Source of the DNA: a virus
IMG/VR virus record: IMGVR_UViG_3300031251_000071
Span: 1 to 35,305 of that record
DNA length: 35,305 bases
Reading direction: 5' to 3' (one strand)
Each line of letters starts with the position of its first letter. The stretch's first letter is position 1. Under the pieces are notes generated by a model. The model did no database searches. It was given only the letters and a program-made list of their open reading frames with translations, and was not told the origin of the DNA. Below are positions 5,760 through 12,824 of this stretch, in pieces. The position numbers and the translations under genes were made by a program.

Positions 5760-7763
5760 CTAAAGGGGTTGCTCGAGCTGGGCCCTGGCCCGCTCCGCCA
5801 GGCGTCGCGAACGGTTCGCGTTCTGCTGCACCTGGGCGGCGGTCTGGCGGCGGGTCTGCTGCTTCGCGGCGGCCGCGCCGGCGATCATGGCGGATCCCGC
5901 CCGGTGCGCCTGGATCAGCGCCTCGTTGTGCTGGTCGGCGGCCTCGCGTGCGACCGCGTCGCCGGCGTGGCGCTCGCGGAGCGGCTGCTCGATCAGGGAC
6001 CGATAGTGTGCCTGCTCGGCGAACGCGCGCTCGTGCGCCTGCTCGTCGAACCAGCCGACCCGCTCGGTGCAGCGGACGACGCAGACATGGCTTCCGGCCT
6101 CGTCGAAGAGATGCGCGATGCTGGGATCGGTCTCGAGCACCTTGGCCGTGAAGGCCTCGCGGCGCTCGACGGCGAGCCGCTCGTGTTCGGCCCGGTAGAT
6201 CGTCTTCATGATCCGAACGTGGTACGGCTTGAAGACCTCGACCGACGGGATCGACTTCGCGATGAACGGCAGCAGCGAAATCTCGCTGACCGGAGTGAAC
6301 CGCTCGGCCTGCATCAGACGCTCCCAGCGCTCCTGGGAGGACTCGAGGCGGTGCTTGATCTGGGCGAGCTTGATCTGCTCCCGCGGGTAGCGGGCGAGCT
6401 CCTCAATCGGCCGGAAGGATTCGCGCGGGCTGAACCGGAAGAACGCCCGCTGCTCGAAGCCCTCGAGCTGGTGTTCGACCCGGTTGTTCAGGAGATCGAT
6501 GATCGTTGTCAGGGCGTCGATCGCCTCGTGATACTGCAGGAAGGGCGCCTTCAGCTGGCGGATCACGTCGGCCGAAAGATCGGCCTCGGCCGCGGCCTTG
6601 AGCAGCATGCGGGCCGCTTTCTTCCGGCCCTCGAGTTCGCCGGGCATGAGGGCGTAGCTGGCGCCGGTCTGGCCGGGTACCGTGGCCAGCTCGTTGTGGA
6701 AAAGATTGAAGTAGGACTCCAGCGGCGCCTTGAACCACGGCTGCCCGCTCGTCTCCTCGTAGCCGCCAGGGAGCACGGTCCGATGAGTCATTCCCGAAAG
6801 TTCGGTGATCACCTGGTTGCCCGTGATATGCGCGAGCACTTTCCGCTCCTCGGTGCTCAGGGTCGCCTTCTGGTTCTCAACGATCAGCCGTATCGGGTAA
6901 CCTTCCGGCAACCCGAGCTGAAGAACCGAGCCCACCAGCTGGCGCATCTCGGCGCGAAGCAGCTCCTGGCGCTTGCCCTCGTCGTCGGTCAGGTAGGCCT
7001 TGGCCACCCATGCGACGATCTTCCGGGTCGCGATATCCATCGCCACGAGGAGCCAGAGCTCCACCGGCGTTGGTTGTCCTGGCACGATCACGAGCCAATC
7101 GGTCCGGACGTCGTCAAAGATGACGCCCTCGAGCGGCCGCAGGCCCGCCGTCGTCCGCTCCACCTGGGGGAGCAAGTGGTGCGTGGCCTTGTGGCCATCC
7201 CGCGCGAGCCCGAGCTGCGCATCGCTCGGCAGATAGCGGTAGAGATTCCGGTCGTCCCAGCCGGACGGATAGAAATCCTCGGGGAAGAACTCGGGGATAT
7301 CGCCCCCGTGGATCTTCGCCCAGTGATCCTGCCAGGTGCCGAAACCCGCGATGACCTCGCCGGCGGCCCAGTTACGCCGGATCTGCTTGAAGACGGGCGC
7401 CGCGACCCGGTTGTTCTTCTCAACCAGGCGCTGCAGCTCACGGATGAACTCGGCCGGCTGGGGCTGCGTCGTGCCCTTGTAGTCGTTCAGGAGGACTTTC
7501 CAGTCCTGGGCCCGGCGGTAGTCTCGCCAGAGACGGCGAATCGTCTTGGCTGAAAAGCCGCGGCCCAGGTGGGCGTTGCGCTCAGCCAGTTGTTCCGAGG
7601 CAGCGCGCACGTTCCGCGCGTGGGCCAGCTCGTTGAAGATCGCGAAATAGGCGTCGACGTACTCGCGCCATTTTTTCGGGAGATTGTAGTAGAGCGCCTC
7701 GTCGGATCCCTGAAGGGATCGCAGGGAAAGCAGTCCACCGATGCTGCCAGGAAGCGCGATCAT
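5760..7763 (-). CDS. Mu-like DDE transposase (MuA family)
   Basis: The product is 667 residues, close to MuA (663). The ATG overlaps the upstream TGA and has GGAGG upstream. Residues about 40-135 are a helical DNA-binding region. The RNase H-like core starts at about 212 with VIFDDVRTDW (Asp217/218 as first metal ligand). It continues with MDIATRKIVAW, then IRLIVENQKATLS, and ends with KAPLESYFN (Glu349). The second ligand position holds Glu296 (codon GAG, 6876-6878) and not Asp. The C-terminal 70 residues are Arg/Gln/Ala-rich, as in the MuB-contacting tail of MuA. It would integrate phage DNA and replicate it by transposition. It is co-transcribed with the MuB-like gene. Confidence 0.9.
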   Translation of the reverse strand: MIALPGSIGGLLSLRSLQGSDEALYYNLPKKWREYVDAYFAIFNELAHARNVRAASEQLAERNAHLGRGFSAKTIRRLWRDYRRAQDWKVLLNDYKGTTQPQPAEFIRELQRLVEKNNRVAAPVFKQIRRNWAAGEVIAGFGTWQDHWAKIHGGDIPEFFPEDFYPSGWDDRNLYRYLPSDAQLGLARDGHKATHHLLPQVERTTAGLRPLEGVIFDDVRTDWLVIVPGQPTPVELWLLVAMDIATRKIVAWVAKAYLTDDEGKRQELLRAEMRQLVGSVLQLGLPEGYPIRLIVENQKATLSTEERKVLAHITGNQVITELSGMTHRTVLPGGYEETSGQPWFKAPLESYFNLFHNELATVPGQTGASYALMPGELEGRKKAARMLLKAAAEADLSADVIRQLKAPFLQYHEAIDALTTIIDLLNNRVEHQLEGFEQRAFFRFSPRESFRPIEELARYPREQIKLAQIKHRLESSQERWERLMQAERFTPVSEISLLPFIAKSIPSVEVFKPYHVRIMKTIYRAEHERLAVERREAFTAKVLETDPSIAHLFDEAGSHVCVVRCTERVGWFDEQAHERAFAEQAHYRSLIEQPLRERHAGDAVAREAADQHNEALIQAHRAGSAMIAGAAAAKQQTRRQTAAQVQQNANRSRRLAERARAQLEQPL

Positions 7764-8482
7764 CCTCGGCCTCCCTTCTTTGCGATCTTGGCTTCAGCCG
7801 TCAGACGGAGCGTGATCGCGTGGAACTTCCGTGCGACCTCGGTTAGGTGTTCGTCGGCGCGGAGCAGTTCTCCGGGCGTTAGATGGCGGTAGGCCTTGTC
7901 CCGAATCAGAATCCCCTCGACGCCACCCAAGGCATCCTGGATTGCCGCCAGGGCGGCCTTCCGGACCTCGCGTGCGGCCTCGTCGGCCGAGAGCTTCTTC
8001 GCCGGATAGTGCTTCCGCTTGCCGGTCTCTGAATCGATGTTCTCGGCGCCTCTTAGCACCTGCAGATCGCGAAGCATCTCGGTGCCTGTCCGCTCGCCTG
8101 CAATTTCCTTCACTTTGGCCGCTAGTTCCGCGCGGTATTTCTTATCGGACTCGATTCGTTCGAGAAAAGTGGGAGCCGTCAGCTCCGCCGCCGGCAGTTG
8201 TAACATCGCGTTACAAGTGGCGAGCCGACGGTACCGATGGGCCGTCATTCGATTTAGGCCCTGTTCGTCGAGCCACGCATCAAATTTTCCGTAAGGCAAA
8301 GCCGCCTTGGCCTGTTCGCAGAGGTGACCGTAGCGGACGGCAAAAGCGATAGCTAGCTGGGCATGCTGTTTGGCGAGAGCCTGGGTCTTCCGCATTTCGC
8401 CGCCGATGGAGTCCAGGAGCGGCGTGCTTAATGCGCTCGAGACTGGAGCTGGGATGAGGTCGGTGGGTGTGATATTGGACAT
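7760..8482 (-). CDS. DUF3102-like early protein
   Basis: The product is 240 residues. Residues about 35-90 contain AIAFAVRYGHLCEQAKAALP, YGKFDAWLDEQGLNRMTAHR and YRRLA. This resembles DUF3102-type proteins of plasmids and phages, where a Gly-Lys-Phe/Trp segment precedes a helix ending in Arg-Tyr-Arg-Arg-Leu. The rest is charged and helical and ends in a Lys/Gly-rich tail. It precedes the transposase and overlaps it by 4 bp. Plausible roles are DNA binding or a replication accessory function; none is shown directly. Confidence 0.65.
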   Translation of the reverse strand: MSNITPTDLIPAPVSSALSTPLLDSIGGEMRKTQALAKQHAQLAIAFAVRYGHLCEQAKAALPYGKFDAWLDEQGLNRMTAHRYRRLATCNAMLQLPAAELTAPTFLERIESDKKYRAELAAKVKEIAGERTGTEMLRDLQVLRGAENIDSETGKRKHYPAKKLSADEAAREVRKAALAAIQDALGGVEGILIRDKAYRHLTPGELLRADEHLTEVARKFHAITLRLTAEAKIAKKGGRG

Positions 8483-8487
8483 AGAAA

Positions 8488-8730
8488 TTAGTTCTTTCCG
8501 GTAAACTTGGGGGTCTCGAGTTCCTGCATCGCCGCCTCGCGTCCGGCCATGAACGCGAGTTTGTGGAGAGCTTCGAGTTGCTCTTTGTTGAGCTTCATCT
8601 TCGCGCCGTTGTGCAGATCGTGGCCGCCCTCTCCGGTGAGGATCGCCAGCAAACTCTGCCAGTAGTCTTCAAATGCCTGGTCGGGGATTTCCAGGTAGAC
8701 GGTGAGGTGGTTGTAGTTCTTGAGCGGCAT
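8488..8730 (-). CDS. Hypothetical 80-residue early protein
   Basis: The ATG at 8730 has AAAGAGG upstream. The N-terminus looks beta-rich (NYNHLTVYLEIPDQAFEDYW). A C-terminal helix follows (LNKEQLEALHKLAFMAGREA). No family is recognised. It sits six bases before the next gene in the same direction. Confidence 0.65.
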   Translation of the reverse strand: MPLKNYNHLTVYLEIPDQAFEDYWQSLLAILTGEGGHDLHNGAKMKLNKEQLEALHKLAFMAGREAAMQELETPKFTGKN

Positions 8731-8750
8731 GGTGGTTCGCCTCTTTGGGC

Positions 8751-9155
8751 TCAGTTTTTCCCGGTCGACGTGGCCGATGAAAGGGGGAGACCTCCGGCGA
8801 GCTTCCTCGCCTCCTCCGCGATCAGGAACAGATCCGCGGCGCCGAACTCACGCAGGCACGAGACCAGCGCATCGCGCTTGGTCTCGGCATCGTAGCGGGC
8901 CGACTTGATCAAAAGGGCAACGAGGAAGGTCCGCGGCACGCGCTTCGTCATACGCTCGCCGCGGCCGCCGTTGTATTCGTGGCCGGAGAGCTCGCGGCCG
9001 GCATCGAAGAGTTTCTCGATGAAGCTGTCGGAGAGACCCGTGATCGCGCAGACTTCCTTGAACGAGAACGACGGCTTGTGCGGAACGAGCCAGTCGAACT
9101 GTAGCGTCGATTTCGCGGCGGCGATCCGGACGGGTGCTGGAAGTCTGGCTGTCAC
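8751..9155 (-). CDS. Putative excisionase/MerR-type winged-helix protein
   Basis: The product is 134 residues from a GTG at 9155. Residues about 28-75 show a helix-turn-helix opening typical of excisionase-like proteins (FSFKEVCAITGLSDSFIEKL) followed by a Gly/Arg-rich wing (YNGGRGERMTKRV). Residues 75-125 are helical with a CLREFGAADLFLIAEEARKL stretch. It could be an accessory DNA-binding factor for transposition or a regulator. It lies 20 bp from the next gene with no clear promoter between. Confidence 0.6.
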   Translation of the reverse strand: MTARLPAPVRIAAAKSTLQFDWLVPHKPSFSFKEVCAITGLSDSFIEKLFDAGRELSGHEYNGGRGERMTKRVPRTFLVALLIKSARYDAETKRDALVSCLREFGAADLFLIAEEARKLAGGLPLSSATSTGKN

Positions 9156-9159
9156 AGAA

Positions 9160-9369
9160 TCAAGAGGCCCGCTGAAAGTTTAAGACTAGCTGAACGTGCA
9201 AACGATCGATCCTGTCGCACTCGTCAGCTAAAGCATTTAGCTGTAGCGCTGCTTTTTCATCCGCGATGATCGTTGCGAGCGCACGCGAGAGCCGGGCCCG
9301 CTTGGCAGTCGATTCATCCGGGAGTTTCTCCAGGACGAAACTGTATAGCTCGATGACTTTAGGATCCAT
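9160..9369 (-). CDS. Hypothetical 69-residue early protein
   Basis: The ATG overlaps the end of the Ner-like gene by 11 bp. The protein is all-helical and charged (VIELYSFVLEKLPDESTAKR, then RLSRALATIIADEKAALQLN). It has no membrane segment or recognised motif. It is part of the early operon. Confidence 0.6.
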   Translation of the reverse strand: MDPKVIELYSFVLEKLPDESTAKRARLSRALATIIADEKAALQLNALADECDRIDRLHVQLVLNFQRAS

Positions 9370-9553
9370 GGGGTAGGGTTTTGATGGCAGCGACCACGCG
9401 CTGAGCTTTTGAGCCGTTCCGGGCGCCGTTCACCGCGGCTTTCACAGTGTGCTCGGAAACCTTCATCTCTTGGGCAAAGCTCCGATAGGTGTGCCCGGCG
9501 AGAATCAGTTTTGCGCGCAGGCGCCGGGAATTAGCTCTTGACCGCGAGTCCAT
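9359..9553 (-). CDS. Ner/Cro-like HTH regulator, first gene of the early operon
   Basis: The start is the ATG at 9553 (64 residues); a TTG at 9586 in the same frame would add 11 residues. The protein is basic with an HTH at about residues 14-45: LRAKLILAGHTYRSFAQEMK, then VSEHTVKAAVNGARNGSKA. This is similar in size and layout to Mu Ner and other small Cro-type repressors. It is divergent from the repressor at 9611. In Mu, Ner turns down both the early and repressor promoters, and the same role is likely here. Confidence 0.75.
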   Translation of the reverse strand: MDSRSRANSRRLRAKLILAGHTYRSFAQEMKVSEHTVKAAVNGARNGSKAQRVVAAIKTLPHGS

Positions 9554-9610
9554 TTTTTTGAGAGTGTGCCTAAACCGATACACCAATAAAAACGGACGAC
9601 AAGAAAAATA
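9554..9610. promoter_or_regulatory. Divergent early/repressor control region
   Basis: These 57 bp separate the leftward early operon from the rightward repressor. The stretch is AT-rich compared with its surroundings and holds a partial dyad, GTGT-N12-ACAC at 9564-9583, which could be an operator. On the minus strand TTGTCG and TATCGG are 16 bp apart and could form a weak -35/-10 pair. On the plus strand TTGAGA near 9558 is a possible -35. These assignments are tentative. Confidence 0.5.
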
Positions 9611-10108
9611 ATGGAGTCGGGCACCAAATCTTTCGGAGTACGCCTGCGGGGGCTGATCGAGAAAAAAGGGGAGACGGTTGCCCAGTTCTCAGAGCGGTAC
9701 GGAATAGGTGAATCCCAGGCATTCAACTGGCTCAAACTTCAGAAGCCGCCACCGGCCAAACACTGGCAACGGATCTCCGATTATTTTGGGGTCAGCGAGT
9801 CCTATGTGATCACTGGCACCCCGGATGTTCCGTTCGCTCTAATCCGCGAACCTGAAGACTACCGAGTTTCCGGTAGTGAGCAGGATCGAGAGTTAGGGGC
9901 TCCAACGGATAAGAAACAGGCGATGATTAACCCCCGGCATGCTGCCGCCCCGCAGCAACCGAATCGATCAGACATCGAGGAGCACGTCCGCAAGTACCTC
10001 GATTTGGCAGAGAAGATCCCAGGCGGAATCACCCTTGCATACTATGAGATCAAGGAAGCGATCCCGCTGAAGAAAATGCAATCCAGGCAAGAAGATGTAG
10101 CCCCATGA
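9611..10108 (+). CDS. HTH repressor (CI/c-like)
   Basis: The product is 165 residues. The N-terminal 70 residues contain a lambda-type HTH: LRGLIEKKGETVAQFSERYG, then IGESQAFNWLK, with a following helix ending DYFGVSESYV. The middle is polar and probably a linker. The C-terminal part (EHVRKYLDLAEKIPGGITLA) may serve in oligomerisation. No LexA-type Ser/Lys protease motif is seen, so induction would not be by classical self-cleavage. It is transcribed opposite to the early operon, as expected for the lysogeny repressor. Low-GC codon use sets it apart from the late genes. Confidence 0.75.
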   Translation: MESGTKSFGVRLRGLIEKKGETVAQFSERYGIGESQAFNWLKLQKPPPAKHWQRISDYFGVSESYVITGTPDVPFALIREPEDYRVSGSEQDRELGAPTDKKQAMINPRHAAAPQQPNRSDIEEHVRKYLDLAEKIPGGITLAYYEIKEAIPLKKMQSRQEDVAP

Positions 10109-10467
10109 AAATAGACTCAACGCCCGTGCCGCCTATCGTTCCAGTGACGGACAAACCGGCTGGCGCTCAGCTTACGAATGTCGAGGCCTTGAAGACCAAG
10201 AAGACCAATAAATATTTGGCTCCTGGTATCGTGGGATTCCTTCAGTTTCTTGGATCCAGCCTGATCGCGATCGGCGCAATATCGTTCATCCTTCTCTATG
10301 CGGCCAAGAGATACGATGAACCCGTCACGCCAATCTTCGAAATCTTAGGCATCTACCTTGGAGGTGCGCTCAGTTGTTTCGTGTTTTCTAGCATTATCGA
10401 TTTTCTCGCGCGGAGCTGTGCACACCTGGAGAATATTAATTCCAGACTTGAGTCTCCCGACCGGTAA
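10105..10467 (+). CDS. Two-TM membrane protein co-transcribed with the repressor
   Basis: The product is 120 residues. The ATG overlaps the repressor stop (ATGA). A 38-residue polar N-terminus is followed by TM1 at about residues 41-67 (LQFLGSSLIAIGAISFILLY) and TM2 at about 76-101 (ILGIYLGGALSCFVFSSIID). Because it shares the repressor transcript, it is probably made in the lysogen. Lysogenic conversion or superinfection exclusion at the membrane is a reasonable guess, but no family is recognised. Confidence 0.7.
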   Translation: MKIDSTPVPPIVPVTDKPAGAQLTNVEALKTKKTNKYLAPGIVGFLQFLGSSLIAIGAISFILLYAAKRYDEPVTPIFEILGIYLGGALSCFVFSSIIDFLARSCAHLENINSRLESPDR

Positions 10468-10500
10468 GTCTGCGAAATACTCGTTACCGTTCCCACCTTT

Positions 10501-10532
10501 CCCACCGTAGCCTAACGGCCGGTGGGTTTTTT
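10501..10532 (+). terminator. Intrinsic terminator after the repressor operon
   Basis: CCCACCG (10501-10507) pairs with CGGTGGG (10520-10526), with an inner GCC/GGC extension, and is followed by six T residues. It ends the lysogenic transcript 33 bp after the membrane protein stop and isolates it from the late operon. Confidence 0.88.
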
Positions 10533-10540
10533 CGTCTACG

Positions 10541-10560
10541 GTCGGCATGTCAATGCCGAC
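10541..10560. promoter_or_regulatory. Perfect palindrome over the start of the late regulator gene
   Basis: GTCGGCAT-gtca-ATGCCGAC is a perfect 8-bp inverted repeat with a 4-base centre. It contains both candidate start codons (10547 and 10553) of the downstream HTH gene. It could be an operator for autoregulation or an RNA hairpin that hides the start codon. Confidence 0.6.
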
Positions 10561-11146
10561 CCCCGCACCAAGTCCATTAAAAACCGGACGCCGCATCACG
10601 GATGTGATCGGGACTTTCTTCGCGACCTCGATCGACGTGTGTCGGGCGGGGGATCGGGTGGCGCTGCATCTCGCAACAACTTCCGGGGAAATCGTCATCA
10701 CGCTGGCCGCCCGTGAATTTGTCCTGAAGTGCCGCGGGGTGCGGGACCACAATCTGAATCCGCTGCCGAATCCGATCGACGTGCTGCGCGCTGAGGCGAG
10801 AGAGCGGCAGGCGCGATCGCTGGAACCGGCGCCTCTTCCCACTGAAACCGCGGCGCCCGTTAAGCGTCGGCGGAAGTCTCCGGCCGCGGCCGCTGAATTC
10901 GAGCGCGCCTGGACGATGCTGAAGGCAAGTCCGGCCCTGAGCGTGAGACAGGTCGCGGAGATCTGCGGCGTGAATGCCAGCTGCCTCTCGACCTGGGCAA
11001 CCCGCCGCCACCCCGGAGAACTGGCAGACCTTCGTCGCGCTCTGAATCTCCCGGTGTACGGCCGGCGTCCCGTCCTGCCTGCGAACCTCACCCAGGCCGC
11101 CGCGGCCGGCGTTCCCCTGGTGAAGCCCAGCGGCCAGGTCCTCTGA
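10547..11146 (+). CDS. Candidate late-operon regulator with HTH
   Basis: The product is 199 residues. The first half looks like a small beta-rich domain (VALHLATTSGEIVITLAARE). A basic patch (VKRRRKSP, about 106-112) follows. Residues about 128-155 form an HTH (LSVRQVAEICGVNASCLSTW). It is the first gene after the intrinsic terminator and directly precedes the lysis and head genes, the place of the Mu C activator. It has no Shine-Dalgarno, and the start lies in a perfect palindrome. The activator role is inferred from position and the HTH. Confidence 0.65.
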   Translation: MSMPTPAPSPLKTGRRITDVIGTFFATSIDVCRAGDRVALHLATTSGEIVITLAAREFVLKCRGVRDHNLNPLPNPIDVLRAEARERQARSLEPAPLPTETAAPVKRRRKSPAAAAEFERAWTMLKASPALSVRQVAEICGVNASCLSTWATRRHPGELADLRRALNLPVYGRRPVLPANLTQAAAAGVPLVKPSGQVL

Positions 11147-11157
11147 TTTTTCCACCC

Positions 11158-11595
11158 ATGAACAAACTAAAACATATCATCCGGGCCCTGGCCTTTGAGG
11201 CCGTGGTCATCGCAGCGAGCGTCGGGCTCGCGGCCTTCGTTGTCTCCGCCCACGCTCAGGTTTCCCCCGATAGCGGGATCAGTCAGGTCACGATTGACGC
11301 CGCCTCCGCGGCCGCCGTGCCGTTCATCGTTTCCTTCGCCGAGAAGTATCCCTGGCTCGTGACCGCCCTCGCGGTGATCGCGACCCTGCGGCTGATCTTC
11401 AAGCCGGTCATGTCGGGGATCGAGGCGATCGTGAAGGCGACGCCGAGCACGACCGACGACGAATTTGTCGCGAAGGCCGAAGCCTCCCGCGCGTTCAAGA
11501 TCTTCGCCTGGGGTCTCGACTACCTCGGCTCGATCAAGGTCGGCCCGCAATTCACGGCGAAGCCGGGCGAGACCGCGCCGCCGCCCCAGGCCTGA
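11158..11595 (+). CDS. Holin-like membrane protein with signal sequence
   Basis: The product is 145 residues. Residues 1-33 form a signal or anchor sequence ending VVSAHA. A second hydrophobic segment at about 63-82 (YPWLVTALAVIATLRLIF) is followed by a cytoplasm- or periplasm-facing tail rich in Ala and Pro. It opens the lysis cassette just upstream of the spanin-like pair, so a holin or pinholin-type role fits. No holin family is recognised directly. The ATG follows the leader TGATTTTTCCACCC, with no Shine-Dalgarno. Confidence 0.6.
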   Translation: MNKLKHIIRALAFEAVVIAASVGLAAFVVSAHAQVSPDSGISQVTIDAASAAAVPFIVSFAEKYPWLVTALAVIATLRLIFKPVMSGIEAIVKATPSTTDDEFVAKAEASRAFKIFAWGLDYLGSIKVGPQFTAKPGETAPPPQA

Positions 11596-11616
11596 GCCCG
11601 CAAACCTCCGTTCAAT

Positions 11617-11913
11617 GTGCAACTCGCCCTCGCTGTTCTCGGTCTCCTCGCTGCCCTGGTCCCGTTCCTTTTCTGGTGGGCCAAGCGCAACGCTGCGCCG
11701 ACCGCTGTCGAGCAGCGCCAGGAGACCGACCGGGAATTCGAACTGCTCGAGCAGCAGATACTCGAGGCGGACGCTCGCGGCGATTTTGCCGCTGCTGATG
11801 CTCTTCGTCGCGTCCTGCTCGACCGTGTCGCACCCGAGCGTCCAAGCGTCGGCGACGGGCAACAGCTACCGGCTGCAACTCCCGCCGGGGACCAGGATCA
11901 CCGCACCGGATGA
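11617..11913 (+). CDS. Rz-like inner-membrane spanin candidate
   Basis: The product is 98 residues from GTG 11617. An N-terminal TM segment (residues 2-21, LALAVLGLLAALVPFLFWW) is followed by a charged helical domain (VEQRQETDREFELLEQQILE) that would lie in the periplasm. This is the topology of an i-spanin. Its 3' third overlaps, in the +1 frame, a gene for a lipoprotein, matching the Rz/Rz1 nested arrangement of many Gram-negative phages. Spanins join the inner and outer membranes at the last step of lysis. Confidence 0.6.
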   Translation: MQLALAVLGLLAALVPFLFWWAKRNAAPTAVEQRQETDREFELLEQQILEADARGDFAAADALRRVLLDRVAPERPSVGDGQQLPAATPAGDQDHRTG

Positions 11914-12106
11914 CGCAAGTGCTGCGCAGATCCGGGCGGTCGCCGTCAACGAGCTCGTGCCGGGGTCCGGCCGCGAACTCGTCCTCGCCGCGCCGCTGCA
12001 GCTCGTGAGCCCGACCTACATCGCCGAACGCAACGCGACGGAATCCTCCCTCCTTCAGCTGATCACGAACCTCAAGAACGACCAAGCCCGCGCCCTCGCC
12101 AAATGA
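11798..12106 (+). CDS. Rz1-like outer-membrane lipoprotein spanin candidate
   Basis: In the frame +1 to the Rz-like gene there is a lipobox (FVASC) preceded by a hydrophobic stretch (TLAAILPLLMLFVASC) with Arg-Arg just before it. The ATG at 11798 gives 102 residues but a very short signal peptide. The full signal would need a start further upstream, for example a non-ATG codon near 11750 or the ATG at 11615. The mature part contains LPPGTRI and ends in a helical NLKNDQARALAK tail. It overlaps the next gene by ATGA. The lipobox and the nesting support an o-spanin; the exact start is uncertain. Confidence 0.55.
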   Translation: MLFVASCSTVSHPSVQASATGNSYRLQLPPGTRITAPDDASAAQIRAVAVNELVPGSGRELVLAAPLQLVSPTYIAERNATESSLLQLITNLKNDQARALAK

Positions 12107-12555
12107 CGCCGCTTACCCTCGCCGACCTTTCCGCGCCGCCGCCGCCCGAAATCCTGTCCTCCTGGCTGGCCGTTTTCTTCTATCTGGTCGGAGGCACGAC
12201 CGCGGCCATTATACTATATCGGCAGGTCACTGGGCGGGGATCGAGCACGACGATCAGTGACCAGCCGCTCGAGGTGAAGGAGCATGCGGGCATCGCGACG
12301 CTGCAGCAGCTCGAGGCCGTCAAGAACGAGACCCACGGGCGGATCAAGCGCGAGCGCGGTGAGATCGATGCGCGGATCCAGCGGGTCGAGGAAATCTCCG
12401 AGCGCAAGTTCGATAAGATCGAGGAGAAGATCGACGAAAACACGAAGCTCACCGCCGGCATGAACGGCGAGATGCGCCAGATCAACCAGGCGGTCACCCA
12501 GCTGACGAGTTCGCTCACGAACTTCATGCGCGACCAGGCCAACGATTCCCGATGA
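12103..12555 (+). CDS. Membrane-anchored coiled-coil protein (Mu gp25/DUF2730-like)
   Basis: The product is 150 residues. One TM segment at about 17-40 (LSSWLAVFFYLVGGTTAAII) is followed by a long charged coiled coil (ERGEIDARIQRVEEISERKF and on to about residue 140). The layout and place between lysis genes and the small terminase match the Mu gp25-type (DUF2730) proteins. The topology would also fit a second i-spanin. ATGA overlaps join it to both neighbours. Confidence 0.6.
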   Translation: MTPLTLADLSAPPPPEILSSWLAVFFYLVGGTTAAIILYRQVTGRGSSTTISDQPLEVKEHAGIATLQQLEAVKNETHGRIKRERGEIDARIQRVEEISERKFDKIEEKIDENTKLTAGMNGEMRQINQAVTQLTSSLTNFMRDQANDSR

Positions 12556-12824
12556 ACAACGCCGAACTCGAACGCTTCCGGATCTGTCTCCTGCAGCAGC
12601 TGCGCGAGGTCGGGGCCGACCGGGATCTCCCGCTCGGCACGATCGTCACCGGCGCCAGGCTCGCCGCCTTCGCGGCCGCCAACGACGACACCGTCCGCGG
12701 TGAACTCGTCTATCTCCTGGACAAGGGCCTCGTCACCCGTGTCGAAAAGCAACTCTCCCCCGAGAACAAGCGCTGGAGGATCACGGCCGCGGGCCGCGAC
12801 TTCCTCGCGGAGCAGGGCCTATGA
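12552..12824 (+). CDS. Winged-helix protein (Mu gp26-position)
   Basis: The product is 90 residues. Helices with ELERFRICLLQQLREVG and TIVTGARLAAFAAA are followed by a recognition-like helix (DTVRGELVYLLDKGLVTRVE) and a wing (NKRWRITAAGRDFL), typical of a winged-helix fold. Mu-like phages keep a small winged-helix gene just before the small terminase, and this matches. Its partner is unknown. It overlaps the upstream stop by ATGA. Confidence 0.7.
   Translation: MNNAELERFRICLLQQLREVGADRDLPLGTIVTGARLAAFAAANDDTVRGELVYLLDKGLVTRVEKQLSPENKRWRITAAGRDFLAEQGL

Noticed and set aside
5769-7553. Long plus-strand ORF opposite the transposase (594 codons)
   Set aside because: It is a shadow of the high-GC transposase gene. 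Its product is Arg/Leu/Gly-rich without motifs, while the minus-strand frame has clear transposase motifs and operon overlaps.
11465-11797. N-terminal extension of the lipoprotein ORF back to 11465
   Set aside because: It overlaps the holin-like and Rz-like genes in another frame and is Arg/Ser/Pro-rich, typical of an antiframe reading. Only the part from the hydrophobic stretch on looks coding.
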